Origin: Martinezella dioscoreae
GTDB lineage: Bacteria > Pseudomonadota > Alphaproteobacteria > Rhizobiales > Rhizobiaceae
Assembly (NCBI RefSeq): GCF_009176305.1
Contig: NZ_BLAJ01000002.1
Span: forward strand, 930,001-994,000
Length of the DNA stretch: 64,000 bases
Direction of reading: 5' to 3'
Shown: piece after piece, positions 34,145 to 42,572 of the stretch
Layout: each line of letters begins with the position of its first letter
How positions within the stretch are numbered: position 1 is the stretch's first letter
The notes under the pieces: model-generated
Database searches by the model: none
Told to the model about the DNA's origin: nothing
The model's input: the letters and a program-made list of their open reading frames with translations, nothing else
Translations under genes and position numbers: made by a program

Positions 34145-34540
34145 ATACGCAAGCATCCATGAAATCTCCAACAGCGCTTCCCGACTGGCATGGTGCGTTC
34201 CGACTGGACGGATAGCGCGCGCTGGTGATTGGCGGAGGCAGTGGACTGGGCCTCGCGATCGCGCGTTGCCTCGCCGCCTCCGGCGCTGAGGTGGTGCTGG
34301 CTGGCCGCAGGCCGGATCTCCTTGAGGATGCTGCGGCGTCGATTGGCCCCTGGCGAAAGCCGCACAGCTCGACCTTCGTGATCTTGCGTCGATCAAAACC
34401 TTCGCCGCCGGAGTCGAGGAGACGCACGGCCCGGTCGATATCGTCGTCAACAATGCCGGGAATACGGTGAAGAAGCCGTTCGAGGAATCCGATATTGCCG
34501 ACTTTGACGAAGTCATGGACGTCACCGGTGGCAAGACGAG
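34141..34540 (+). pseudogene. Broken short-chain dehydrogenase/reductase gene
   Basis: The reading begins MNTQASMKSPTALPDWHG and runs into a TAG at 34213-34215 exactly where the family has a residue before RALVIGGGSGLGLAIA (the NAD-binding motif). The same frame continues to about 34350. Then a frameshift moves the homology into another frame: LAKAAQLDLRDLASIKTFAA, VDIVVNNAGNTVKKPF and DFDEVMDV. After about 34525 the similarity ends, so the catalytic YxxxK half is missing. One nonsense codon, one frameshift and a 3' deletion make this a clear pseudogene. Confidence 0.8.
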
Positions 34541-34836
34541 CCTTGGCCACGCGACTGAAAAGACGGACCCTGCCCCATTATCGGTGTACCGGAGAAGCCG
34601 GCTTTTTCGACAATCTGGGAGAGAAATGAACCGCTTCTTTGCGGCAACGCCTACTGCAATGCTTCGTCAGGACGACGCATCCCGTTCCAGCCATCATTTG
34701 GTGTCTGCGGCATTTTTAAAAGATCAAGCCTGTCGCCCAATTCTTCAGCCGGGTGGCATTTTTGCGCCCCTGTCCAGCTGGCTCCAGCGTAGAAAGAGAT
34801 TTTCCAATTCCCATGCCTTCAGAGATCGCTGTTTCT
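34541..34836 (+). other. Intergenic stretch after the broken SDR gene
   Basis: About 300 bp in which the SDR frame stays open but shows no more family similarity. I see no other gene. It probably holds debris from the deletion that removed the 3' part of the SDR gene. Confidence 0.4.
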
Positions 34837-34862
34837 TTTAATCTACTATTTTTATGGACAAT
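34837..34862 (+). promoter_or_regulatory. Shared promoter motif upstream of the FMN reductase gene
   Basis: The last 16 bases read TATTTTTATGGACAAT (34847-34862). The 26-bp stretch is identical at 23 positions to the one at 25256-25281. It lies 45 bp before the ATG of the FMN reductase. Confidence 0.55.
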
Positions 34863-34906
34863 ATTTGCATTATCGAAAATGCATGCGATCTTCGGAAGGG
34901 ATGAGA

Positions 34907-35467
34907 ATGAGTGCGCCCAAACTCGTCGGCATTGCCGGCAGCTTCAACAGGCCGTCCAAGACCTACGCGCTGGTCCAGACCGTCGCGGATTTGGCAATCG
35001 AGCGATATGGCTTCTCAAGCAAGGTCTATGATCTGCACGATGTTGGTGCGTCCCTTGGCGCCGCTCAGTGGCGAAAGGAGCTCGACGACCAGGCGAAAGG
35101 TGTGATCGACGATATCGTCTCATCGGATGCGCTGATTATCGGTTCGCCGACGTTCAAGGGATCCTATCCCGGGCTGTTCAAGCATCTGATCGATCTTATC
35201 GATCCGCACGAGCTGCGCGCCAAGCCGATCATCATCACCGCGACCGGCGGCGGAGACAGGCACGCGCTGATGGTGGAACATCAGCTGCGGCCGCTCTTCG
35301 GCTTCTTCATGGCACACACCCTGCCAACCGCTGTCTATGCGTCTGATCGTGATTTTACCGACTACAAGGTCTCTTCGGAACCGCTGGCCAACCGGATCAA
35401 TGAAGTGGTCGGTGAGCTCTCGGCTTTCTTCCCGCATTCGGTAAGGGTGCTGGCTGCGGCCGAATGA
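34907..35467 (+). CDS. NADPH-dependent FMN reductase (SsuE/MsuE type)
   Basis: 186-residue flavodoxin-like protein: GIAGSFNRPSKTYALV (FMN phosphate loop), ALIIGSPTFKGSYPGLFKHLIDLID (isoalloxazine contact), and IITATGGGDRHALMVEHQLRPLFGFF. Such enzymes supply reduced FMN to two-component monooxygenases that release sulfite from sulfonates. No monooxygenase lies next to it. The ATG at 34907 follows GGAAGGG. Its upstream motif is shared with the ABC operon at 25.4 kb, which is the best hint to its regulon. Confidence 0.87.
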   Translation: MSAPKLVGIAGSFNRPSKTYALVQTVADLAIERYGFSSKVYDLHDVGASLGAAQWRKELDDQAKGVIDDIVSSDALIIGSPTFKGSYPGLFKHLIDLIDPHELRAKPIIITATGGGDRHALMVEHQLRPLFGFFMAHTLPTAVYASDRDFTDYKVSSEPLANRINEVVGELSAFFPHSVRVLAAAE

Positions 35468-35527
35468 TGGGCTGATGGACAAATTGCCTTCGACCGCCTC
35501 GGATCTATCAACCAAATGGAGGGTTAC

Positions 35528-35698
35528 ATGAAATGGAATGTCATTAGCCGCCTGAAGACGATTTTCGCTGGGCGCGCGTTGCGGGATGCGGATGGACGCA
35601 TCCAGTCGGTCGATCGGCCCGAGTCCGTCGAGCGAGAGCTCTCCGCGCGCGACTACGAGATCTACTATTGGTGTACATCCCCTGCGCCTTGGCATTGA
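35528..35698 (+). CDS. Small hypothetical protein
   Basis: 56 residues beginning MKWNVISRLKTIFAGRALRD, then acidic/basic (DGRIQSVDRPESVERELSARD). The ATG at 35528 has a near-perfect ribosome site (GGAGG at 35518-35522), the best reason to believe in it. No family is recognised. It could also be the start of a longer gene that has lost its 3' end, as decay is evident nearby. Confidence 0.4.
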   Translation: MKWNVISRLKTIFAGRALRDADGRIQSVDRPESVERELSARDYEIYYWCTSPAPWH

Positions 35699-35761
35699 AG
35701 GGAGATGTGCTTTTGATGTCCTGTCGCAAGCTTTGTGTTCGATCTTTCTCGTGAGGCTTAC

Positions 35762-36346
35762 ATGACCAGAGTACTGATTGTGCCTGGCCTTTTCGGCTCG
35801 GGCGAGGGGCATTGGCAGCGCTATTGGCTGCAGGATCATCGCGACGTTCGGCTTGTCGAGCAGGATGACTGGGACTTTCCCAATCTCGGCAGTTGGATGG
35901 AGAAATTAGAAGCCGCGCTGGAAGAGGCCGGTGAAGCCTATATCGTCGCCCACAGCCTGGGCTGCGTGTTGACGGCGAGGCTGGCTGGCCGCGAGGCTGC
36001 GCGAAGGGTCAAAGGTGCACTGCTCGTAGCGCCCTGCGATATTCCCGTGACGGAAGCCCTGCATGCCGGACATCTGTCCTTCGGTACCATGCCGACCGAC
36101 GCGCTGCCTTTTCCCAGCATGACGGTCGGGAGCCTGAACGACATCTATATGAGCCTCGACCGGCTCGGCATGTTCGGACGGCTCTGGAATTCGGATGTTC
36201 GCAATATCGGCCTTGCAGGACATATCAACATAGCAAGCGGTTACGGGCGCTGGGCGGGTGGTTACCGCTTTCTGGACATGTTGAAGGCGCGCAGCAGGCA
36301 TCGCAGGCCGCAGGGATTTTCAGCGGCAATCGCGGCGTCCATTTGA
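35762..36346 (+). CDS. RBBP9/YdeN-family serine hydrolase
   Basis: 194 residues of the small alpha/beta-hydrolase group (DUF676/Ser_hydrolase). The entry VLIVPGLFGSGEGHWQRYW is typical, the nucleophile lies in AHSLGC (the GxSxG motif varied to AxSxG), and the active-site histidine is in AGHINIASGYGRW. The C-terminus has a basic extension (ARSRHRRPQG). The physiological substrate of bacterial members is unknown. The ATG at 35762 fits the family start; nine codons of open frame precede it. Confidence 0.82.
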   Translation: MTRVLIVPGLFGSGEGHWQRYWLQDHRDVRLVEQDDWDFPNLGSWMEKLEAALEEAGEAYIVAHSLGCVLTARLAGREAARRVKGALLVAPCDIPVTEALHAGHLSFGTMPTDALPFPSMTVGSLNDIYMSLDRLGMFGRLWNSDVRNIGLAGHINIASGYGRWAGGYRFLDMLKARSRHRRPQGFSAAIAASI

Positions 36347-36458
36347 AAGAAGGGCTTTTCATATCCGACATTCGACGCCATTGTGCGACGGATTTTTTTC
36401 TCGCCTTTTGGCCGCCATCCCAAGCGCGCGCCGGGGCATGTTCTTTGGAGGTAAGGCA

Positions 36459-37118
36459 ATGAGTTTGCGCATCAACGATATCGCGCCGGATTTTACGGCC
36501 GAGACGACGCAGGGCGAGATTAAGTTCCATGACTGGATCGGTAATGGCTGGGCCGTGCTCTTCTCGCATCCGAAGAACTTCACGCCGGTCTGCACGACGG
36601 AACTCGGCGCAATGGCTGGCCTGGAAGGCGAATTCCGCAAGCGCGGCGTCAAGATCATTGGCATCTCGGTCGATCCGGTCGAAAGCCACGGCCGCTGGAA
36701 GAACGATATCAAGATGGCGACCGGTTTCGATGTCGACTATCCGCTGATCGGCGACAAGGACCTGAAGGTCGCCAAGCTCTATGACATGCTTCCGGCAGGC
36801 GCCGGCGAAAGCTCGGAAGGCCGCACGCCTGCCGACAACGCCACGGTTCGCTCCGTCTTCGTCATCGGCCCCGACAAGAAGATCAAGCTGATCCTCACCT
36901 ATCCGATGACGACGGGCCGCAACTTCGGCGAAATCCTGCGTGCGATCGACTCGATCCAGCTGACATCCAAGCATCAGGTGGCGACCCCCGCAAACTGGCA
37001 GCAGGGCGAGGACGTCATCATCACCGCCGCCGTCTCCAACGAAGACGCCATTACCCGCTTCGGCTCGTTCGATACGGTATTGCCCTATTTGCGCAAGACC
37101 CGCCAGCCATCAGCCTGA
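36459..37118 (+). CDS. 1-Cys peroxiredoxin (Prx6 type)
   Basis: 219 residues. The peroxidatic cysteine is in HPKNFTPVCTTELG (Cys45), and the long C-terminal part (TGRNFGEILRAIDSIQL, then WQQGEDVIITAAV) is typical of the Prx6 class. No resolving cysteine is seen. It reduces H2O2 and organic hydroperoxides in the cytosol. The ATG at 36459 is preceded by TGGAGGTAAGGCA. It is monocistronic and followed by a clear terminator. Confidence 0.93.
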   Translation: MSLRINDIAPDFTAETTQGEIKFHDWIGNGWAVLFSHPKNFTPVCTTELGAMAGLEGEFRKRGVKIIGISVDPVESHGRWKNDIKMATGFDVDYPLIGDKDLKVAKLYDMLPAGAGESSEGRTPADNATVRSVFVIGPDKKIKLILTYPMTTGRNFGEILRAIDSIQLTSKHQVATPANWQQGEDVIITAAVSNEDAITRFGSFDTVLPYLRKTRQPSA

Positions 37119-37150
37119 TCGGCGTGGTGACTGAGAGTTTTAGCTGATAC

Positions 37151-37180
37151 GATGCGGCCCTGACGGCCGCGTCGCTTTTT
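37151..37180 (+). terminator. Rho-independent terminator of the peroxiredoxin gene
   Basis: A 9-bp stem GATGCGGCC/GGCCGCGTC (one G-U) with a five-base loop is followed by GC and five T. It overlaps the last bases of the convergent LysR gene and may serve both strands. Confidence 0.75.
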
Positions 37181-38081
37181 ACAGGTGAACATTCTCGCGC
37201 AAGAAATCCAGCAGGGCGCGCACGCGCGCTGGCAGAGGGCCGCCCTGGCCGATATAGACGGCGTGGAATTCCTCGATATCGCCGGAATTGAATTCTTCCA
37301 GCAGGGGCTTTAGCCGCCCGGCTGCGATATCCGATTTGACGGTAAAGGCGGCAAGCCGCGCCAGGCCGGCACCGGCAAGCGCCAGATGCCGCATGGCTTC
37401 GCCGTCGCCCACCTGCAGGCTGCGCGTTGCCGGTACCGTCGCAATTTCGCCGTCAATGAGCAGCGGCCACCCTTCGATCGCCCTGGAATAGGCAAAGCCG
37501 ATGCGGCAATGTTTTGCCAATTCCGCGGCGGAGTGAGGCGTTCCATGCTTACGCAGATAGTCCGGCGAGGCGACGATGATATTTCGCGTCGCTCCGAGCT
37601 TGCGGGCCGTGAGGCTGGAGCTCTTCAGCGGCCCGGCGCGGATTGCGACGTCGGCGCGCTCCTCCATCAGGTCGATGACCCGGTCCGTATGGAAGATCTC
37701 CAGCGAGACATTAGGATGCAGCGCCATGAAGCCCGGAATGAGCGGAGCCAGCACATGATTGCCGAAGGAGCCGCTGGTGTTGATGCGGATATGGCCGGCC
37801 ACCTGCTCTCCCGCCGATGCATGGCGTTCGGCTTCGGCAATATCGGCAAGAATGGCGACGCTGCGCTCGAAGAAGGCGCAACCTTCTGGGGTGAGCTGTA
37901 GACGCCGCGTCGAGCGGTGAATGAGCCGCGCACCAAGGCGCTTTTCAAGTCTCGTGACAAGCTTGCTGACGGCGGACGGTGTCATCCGGCAGGCCGCGGC
38001 AGCGGCAGTGAAGCCACCGAGCTCCACGGCGCGCACGAAGACTTCCATTTCACCAGAACGATTGGTCTCTTGGCGGCTCAT
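37179..38081 (-). CDS. LysR-family transcriptional regulator
   Basis: 300 residues. The N-terminal winged helix is clear (AVELGGFTAAAAACRMTPSA, then VSKLVTRLEKRLGARLIHR), followed by the effector domain (INTSGSFGNHVLAPLIPGF; ERADVAIRAGPLKSS). It is transcribed divergently from an aldo/keto reductase gene, 94 bp away, and very likely controls it. The shared gap contains an AT-rich imperfect dyad (ATGAATTTAAATCAT, 38083-38097) at the regulator's own start. Confidence 0.9.
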   Translation of the reverse strand: MSRQETNRSGEMEVFVRAVELGGFTAAAAACRMTPSAVSKLVTRLEKRLGARLIHRSTRRLQLTPEGCAFFERSVAILADIAEAERHASAGEQVAGHIRINTSGSFGNHVLAPLIPGFMALHPNVSLEIFHTDRVIDLMEERADVAIRAGPLKSSSLTARKLGATRNIIVASPDYLRKHGTPHSAAELAKHCRIGFAYSRAIEGWPLLIDGEIATVPATRSLQVGDGEAMRHLALAGAGLARLAAFTVKSDIAAGRLKPLLEEFNSGDIEEFHAVYIGQGGPLPARVRALLDFLRENVHL

Positions 38082-38175
38082 GATGAATTTAAATCATAAA
38101 TCAGTTTCTTTCCGGCAATCTATATCACCTTCATCCGAACGTCTATCTACCTGAAGAACCAATAGGAGACAGACG

Positions 38176-39210
38176 ATGGAATACAGAAATCTAGGTGCTT
38201 CCGGCCTGCGCGTTCCGGTTCTCAGTTTCGGAGCCGGCACGTTTGCCGGCAGCGGCCCCCTCTTCAGCGCCTGGGGTTCGACGGATGCGGCGGAAGCGCG
38301 GCGTCTGGTCGACATCTGCCTGGAGACCGGCGTCAATCTCTTCGATACGGCCGATGTCTATTCGGCAGGCGCATCGGAGGAGGTGCTTGGCGAGGCGATC
38401 CGGGGTAAGCGAGATGCCGTGCTGATCTCGACGAAGACAGCTTTGCCGATGGGCGATGGACCGGCCGATTGGGGCAGCTCGCGTTCGCGCCTGATCAGAT
38501 CGGTCGACGCCGCCCTGCGCCGGCTCGGGACAGATTACATCGACCTTTTGCAATTGCACGCCTTCGATGCCTCGACGCCGATCGAGGAAACGCTTTCCAC
38601 CCTTGATGGCCTCGTGAAGGCGGGAAAGGTCCGCTACATCGGCGCTTCCAACTTCGCTGGCTGGGAGCTGATGAAATCGCTCGCGATCTCCGACAAGTAC
38701 GGCTATGCCCGCCATGTCGCCCATCAGGTCTATTATTCGCTCGCCGGTCGCGATTACGAATGGGAGCTGATGCCGCTGGGTCATGATCAGAACGTCGGCG
38801 CCCTGGTCTGGAGTCCGTTGGCGTGGGGCAGGCTGACAGGCAAGATCCGTCGCGGACAGCCATTGCCGGAAAAGAGCCGCTTGCATGAGACCGCGTCATT
38901 CGGCCCGCCTGTTGATGACGAGAAGCTGTTCGATATCGTCGATGTGCTGGATGAGATCGCCGGCGAGACCGGAAAGAGCGTTCCACAGATCGCCCTCAAC
39001 TGGCTCTTGAGCCGGCCAACGGTCGCAAGCGTGATCATCGGCGCGCGCAACGAAGAGCAGCTGCGGCAGAATCTCGGTGCGGTCGGCTGGACGCTTTCGA
39101 AAGAGCAGATCGAGAGGCTAGACAAGGTGAGCGAGATGACAGCGCCCTATCCCTATTTTCCCTATCGGCGACAGGAAGGCTTCGCCAGACTCAACCCGCC
39201 GCTGGTTTGA
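38176..39210 (+). CDS. Aldo/keto reductase
   Basis: 344 residues, TIM-barrel NADPH-dependent oxidoreductase. The catalytic Asp and Tyr are in NLFDTADVYSAGASEE, Lys in LISTKTALPMG, and His in LLQLHAFD. The NADP-binding signature is near the end (VASVIIGARNEEQLRQNLGA). It is about half-identical by eye in its key blocks to the convergent aldo/keto reductase at 39271-40302. The natural substrate is unknown. The LysR gene next to it is the probable regulator. Confidence 0.9.
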   Translation: MEYRNLGASGLRVPVLSFGAGTFAGSGPLFSAWGSTDAAEARRLVDICLETGVNLFDTADVYSAGASEEVLGEAIRGKRDAVLISTKTALPMGDGPADWGSSRSRLIRSVDAALRRLGTDYIDLLQLHAFDASTPIEETLSTLDGLVKAGKVRYIGASNFAGWELMKSLAISDKYGYARHVAHQVYYSLAGRDYEWELMPLGHDQNVGALVWSPLAWGRLTGKIRRGQPLPEKSRLHETASFGPPVDDEKLFDIVDVLDEIAGETGKSVPQIALNWLLSRPTVASVIIGARNEEQLRQNLGAVGWTLSKEQIERLDKVSEMTAPYPYFPYRRQEGFARLNPPLV

Positions 39211-39230
39211 CGCGGCAAGCGATCCGATGG

Positions 39231-39262
39231 CGGCGGCGAAGCAGGCAAATGCTTCGCCGCCG
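39231..39262. terminator. Bidirectional terminator between convergent aldo/keto reductase genes
   Basis: A perfect 13-bp inverted repeat (arms starting CGGCGGCGAAGCA) around a 6-base loop GGCAAA. It lies 21 bp after the first reductase and 9 bp after the second. Confidence 0.75.
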
Positions 39263-39270
39263 GATGTCAT

Positions 39271-40302
39271 TTAACGGCCACCCTCGATCTTGCGATGGCG
39301 CTGGTTTCGGCCGCTTTCGCCATAAGGATAGGCGGCTGGTTGCGGCGCGCTGACCTCGTTCAGCCGGTCCATCTCCGCCTCCGACAGCGTCAGCTTGGCG
39401 GCGCCGAGATTGTCGGCAAGCTGTTCACGCGTGCGGGCGCCGAGAATGACTGACGTTACCGCCGGGCGTGCTGCCGTCCAGGCAAGAGCTACCTGTGCCA
39501 TGGTCACATCTCGTGCCTTGGCGATTTCCTCGACAGCGGCAATGATTGCCCAGGTCCGTTCCTGCGCATTGCGCGGCGCAAAGGATTCGCTGCCGCGGTT
39601 GGGGTTCTCGCCAAGCCGCGTGGCGCCGGTCGGCATTTCGTCGCGCTTGTATTTGCCGGTCAGCCATCCGCCGCCGAGCGGCGACCAGGGAAGCAGGCCC
39701 ATGCCGGCATCCAAGCAGGCATCGACGATCTCAAGTTCGATATCGCGAACGAGCAGGTTATATTGCGGCTGCAGCGTCACCGGTCGCGTATAGCCGCGCG
39801 CCTTGGCAATCTCGACCGCCTTGGCGATATGCCAGCCGACGTAGTTGGAGAGGCCGTAATAGCCGATCTTGCCGGCGCGCACGGCATCGTCGAGAAACCG
39901 CAACGTCTCCTCGATCGGTGTTAGGGCATCCCAGGCATGCATCTGATAGAGATCGATATGCTCGATGCCGAGACGACGCAGCGAGTCGTCCAGCGCCTGG
40001 CCGAGATGACGGCGCGACAGACCGAGATCGTTCGGACCGTTGCCCATCGGAAAGCGGCCCTTGGTGGCGATCACGGCCTGGCGCGCCTCTGTTGGACGAG
40101 CCTTCAGCCAGCGTCCGATGATCTCTTCCGACTTGCCGGCGCTATAGACATCGGCGGTGTCGATGAAATTGCCGCCCCATGCGAAATAATCGTCGAGAAG
40201 TTTATGTGATGCGGCCTCGTCTGCTTCCGCGCCGAAAGTCATGGTGCCAAGGCAATAGGCCGTGACAACGGCCCCGCTTGGGCCGAGCTTGCGATAATCC
40301 AT
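39271..40302 (-). CDS. Aldo/keto reductase (second)
   Basis: 343 residues of the same family: catalytic Asp/Tyr in NFIDTADVYSAGKSEE, Lys in VIATKGRFPMG, His in LYQMHAWD, and the cofactor region VTSVILGARTREQLADNLGA. The C-terminal tail is basic (GRNQRHRKIEGGR). The ATG at 40302 has GAGGAGG six bases upstream and gives the normal length; the open frame reaches 40614 but the extra 104 residues have no family similarity. Monocistronic as far as can be seen. Confidence 0.9.
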   Translation of the reverse strand: MDYRKLGPSGAVVTAYCLGTMTFGAEADEAASHKLLDDYFAWGGNFIDTADVYSAGKSEEIIGRWLKARPTEARQAVIATKGRFPMGNGPNDLGLSRRHLGQALDDSLRRLGIEHIDLYQMHAWDALTPIEETLRFLDDAVRAGKIGYYGLSNYVGWHIAKAVEIAKARGYTRPVTLQPQYNLLVRDIELEIVDACLDAGMGLLPWSPLGGGWLTGKYKRDEMPTGATRLGENPNRGSESFAPRNAQERTWAIIAAVEEIAKARDVTMAQVALAWTAARPAVTSVILGARTREQLADNLGAAKLTLSEAEMDRLNEVSAPQPAAYPYGESGRNQRHRKIEGGR

Positions 40303-40561
40303 TCCTGCCTCCTCTGAACGGAGCGCTGGCACCCGATCGGCAAAGCTGTCGGGAAAGCCGCAGGCTCCGTGATTCATAGCAATGTGGTGCTTGAGACGGC
40401 CTCCACCGTCGATGGGGTTCGACGCTCGGCGTTTCAATGCCGTGGCCGCAGAGACACCATAGTCAATCATCCCATGATTACCAAGCGCATTCGTTGCCTG
40501 AGTGGCCTCGCTTGCGTAAAATTCTCCGTGATGATTCTTCTCTCGCCGAATGCTTCCCTTC

Positions 40562-41098
40562 ATGGATGAAACGCCGACAAGCCGCATGCTTTCCTGGGCA
40601 CGCAACTCCACCATCTATCGTCTCGAGCGCCGGATGATGACGGAAAAGCAGCTGTTCGACGCGATCACCAAGAAAGCCAAGCAGAAGTTCGAGGATATCA
40701 GCGACGCACAGATCAAGGCGCTTGCTAATTTCGCCGTTAAATTCGCTTACGAACTGAAAGTCCTCGACGACGTCGCTTTTGCCGAGATCAGCACACGCTC
40801 GGCCGTTCGTTCCGGCAAATCGAAGAAAGCCATCGCCTTCAAGCTCGCTTCCAAGGGCATCAGTGGTGAAACGGTTGTCGCGGCCGTGGAGGAGGTCGAC
40901 GATCTCCATTCCGCCGTCATCTTCGCCCGAAAGCGTGGTTTCGGCCCGTTCCGGCGCGGCGATCTCGATGAGAAGCGCAAGGCAAAGGAACTATCCGCCT
41001 TCGCCCGCAACGGTTTCAGCTTCGCGATCGGCAAACGGGTCTTCGATATGGAGCGAGAGGATGCCGAGGAACTGTTGCTGTCGGCCTCGGCATTCTGA
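40562..41098 (+). CDS. recX: Regulatory protein RecX
   Basis: 178 residues, all-helical. Helical repeats of the RecX family are visible (SWARNSTIYRLERRMMTEKQLFDAI, then FAEISTRSAVRSGKSKKAIAFKLASKGI, then RKRGFGPFRRG). RecX binds RecA filaments and inhibits recombinase activity. It is not next to recA. The ATG at 40562 (MDETPTS) is taken; an ATG four codons upstream is possible. No ribosome site is obvious. Confidence 0.82.
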   Translation: MDETPTSRMLSWARNSTIYRLERRMMTEKQLFDAITKKAKQKFEDISDAQIKALANFAVKFAYELKVLDDVAFAEISTRSAVRSGKSKKAIAFKLASKGISGETVVAAVEEVDDLHSAVIFARKRGFGPFRRGDLDEKRKAKELSAFARNGFSFAIGKRVFDMEREDAEELLLSASAF

Positions 41099-41159
41099 AG
41101 ATGGATGCTCATTGAAATAGCTGAGGTCACCCGCTAGCTTTGCCGCGCTTGAGTGGGGC

Positions 41160-41777
41160 ATGCAGGGGACGTTCGTGAAGGCAGACATTCGACTACTGGT
41201 AGCGGTGACGTGCGTTGCCTCTTTGCCGATGGCCGCCCATGCCGAGTGGCAGGCGGTGGAGACGACCAAGACATATGCGATTACCGGAACATCGGGGCGC
41301 GAGCTCTACGATTCCATCGGCGAGCGCGGTCCATTGCTCGGACCGAAGGTGAGGGCGATTGCCCATACCGATTTCAAGCTGATCTGGACGCGGAAATATG
41401 AGCTGCAGCCGGACGGCGCCTGCAAGATCACGGTCAACATCCCGAAGCTGATCATCACCTACACCTTGCCGAAGCCTTCCGCGCAACTGCCGCCATCGAC
41501 CCGCAAAAGCTGGCAGAAGTTCATCGCCGGCGTCGAGGCGCACGAGCGCGTGCATGGTGGTTACATCAAGGACATGGTCAAGGAGATCGAGGCGATGAGC
41601 GTCGGCTTTTCCGTGCCCGACGATCCGAAATGCAGCAAGATCCGCGTGGAACTGACAAAGCGGCTCGGTGAGATTTCCAGCAGGGAACGGCAGCGCAACA
41701 GCGATTTCGATAGGGTCGAATTCAGCGATGGCGGCAATCTCCAGCAGCTCGTTCTGAAGCTGGTCAAGGAAGAGTAA
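41160..41777 (+). CDS. DUF922 predicted secreted zinc protease
   Basis: 205 residues with a signal peptide (LLVAVTCVASLPMAAHA). The core (YAITGTSGRELYDSIGERGPL; KITVNIPKLIITYTLP) fits DUF922, and the segment EAHERVHGGY contains HExxH (His128-His132), the zinc motif of many metallopeptidases. A single pair of cysteines (Cys88, Cys158) may form a disulfide. Protease activity is predicted for the family, not proven. A GTG at 41175 is an alternative start. Confidence 0.82.
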   Translation: MQGTFVKADIRLLVAVTCVASLPMAAHAEWQAVETTKTYAITGTSGRELYDSIGERGPLLGPKVRAIAHTDFKLIWTRKYELQPDGACKITVNIPKLIITYTLPKPSAQLPPSTRKSWQKFIAGVEAHERVHGGYIKDMVKEIEAMSVGFSVPDDPKCSKIRVELTKRLGEISSRERQRNSDFDRVEFSDGGNLQQLVLKLVKEE

Positions 41778-41787
41778 TTAAGAGAAC

Positions 41788-41814
41788 CGCAGCCGGACGT
41801 ATCCGCCGGCTGCG
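41788..41814. terminator. Bidirectional terminator hairpin
   Basis: Perfect 9-bp arms CGCAGCCGG and CCGGCTGCG around a nine-base loop, between the DUF922 gene and the convergent RraA-like gene. Confidence 0.65.
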
Positions 41815-41828
41815 TGACCTATGCGGCC

Positions 41829-42554
41829 TTATCGACCCTTCTGCCTCCGCCATTCCGCGAACTTCTGTTTCGGAGCGTCGCTGGTTGCCGGGTAGAGTCC
41901 GATGATGGTCGCCCCGTTCATCACTTCTTCCGTGACGAAATCCTCATAGGCCGTCATTTCGACGGTTTCATCGGCGATTTCGTCAGCAAGGTGCGCCGGA
42001 ATGACGATGACGCCCTCATTGTCGCCGACGAGAACGTCGCCGGGGAAAACCGCGACGTCGCCGCAGCCGATCGGGCCATTGATTTCGATCGCCTGATGCA
42101 GCGTCAGGTTCGTCGGCGCGGACGGGCGGTGATGATAGGAGGGGATATCGAGGGCAGCGATTTCCGGGCTGTCGCGAAAGCCGCCATCGGTGACGACGCC
42201 GGCCACGCCACGCACCTGCAGCCGCGAGACCAGGATGGAACCGGCCGAAGCGGCACGCGCATCCTTTCGGCTATCCATGACCAGCACAAAACCGGACGGG
42301 CATTGCTCGACTGCAGCCCGTTGCGGATGCTCGGGGTTGCGGAAGACTTCCAGCGTGTTCAGGTCCTCTCGCGCCGGAATATAGCGCAGCGTGAAGGCCT
42401 GACCGACCATGTTCGCCTTCTTCGGCGAAAGCGGCCGCACATCCTGGATGAACTGGTTGCGCAGGCCGCGCCGGAAAAGTGCAGTGGCGATCGTCGGTGT
42501 TGCGACGCCCATCAGCTTGTCGCGCGTCTCTTTGCTCAGCACGTAATTGCTCAT
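41829..42554 (-). CDS. RraA-like protein (HMG/CHA aldolase superfamily)
   Basis: 241 residues. Family blocks are GVATPTIATALFRRG, the glycine-rich GVAGVVTDGGFRDSPEIAAL, PIGCGDVAVFPGDVLVGDNEGVIVIP and the C-terminal helix. RraA-fold proteins either inhibit RNase E or act as metal-dependent aldolases/decarboxylases on keto acids. The DGGxRD motif seen here is a hallmark of the aldolase branch. Its place as the last gene of a sugar-acid dehydratase/transporter operon favours an enzymatic role on the dehydratase product. Confidence 0.82.
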   Translation of the reverse strand: MSNYVLSKETRDKLMGVATPTIATALFRRGLRNQFIQDVRPLSPKKANMVGQAFTLRYIPAREDLNTLEVFRNPEHPQRAAVEQCPSGFVLVMDSRKDARAASAGSILVSRLQVRGVAGVVTDGGFRDSPEIAALDIPSYHHRPSAPTNLTLHQAIEINGPIGCGDVAVFPGDVLVGDNEGVIVIPAHLADEIADETVEMTAYEDFVTEEVMNGATIIGLYPATSDAPKQKFAEWRRQKGR

Positions 42555-42572
42555 GCGATATATCCCTCGTGA

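Noticed and set aside
33140..34534. A 464-codon minus-strand frame over the zinc dehydrogenase and SDR remnant.
   Set aside because: Shadow of the dehydrogenase gene, whose zinc and Rossmann motifs are unmistakable.
34467..34841. A possible independent gene starting MKKPFEESDIADFD.
   Set aside because: Its first residues are the middle of an SDR protein; it is the frameshifted continuation of the pseudogene.
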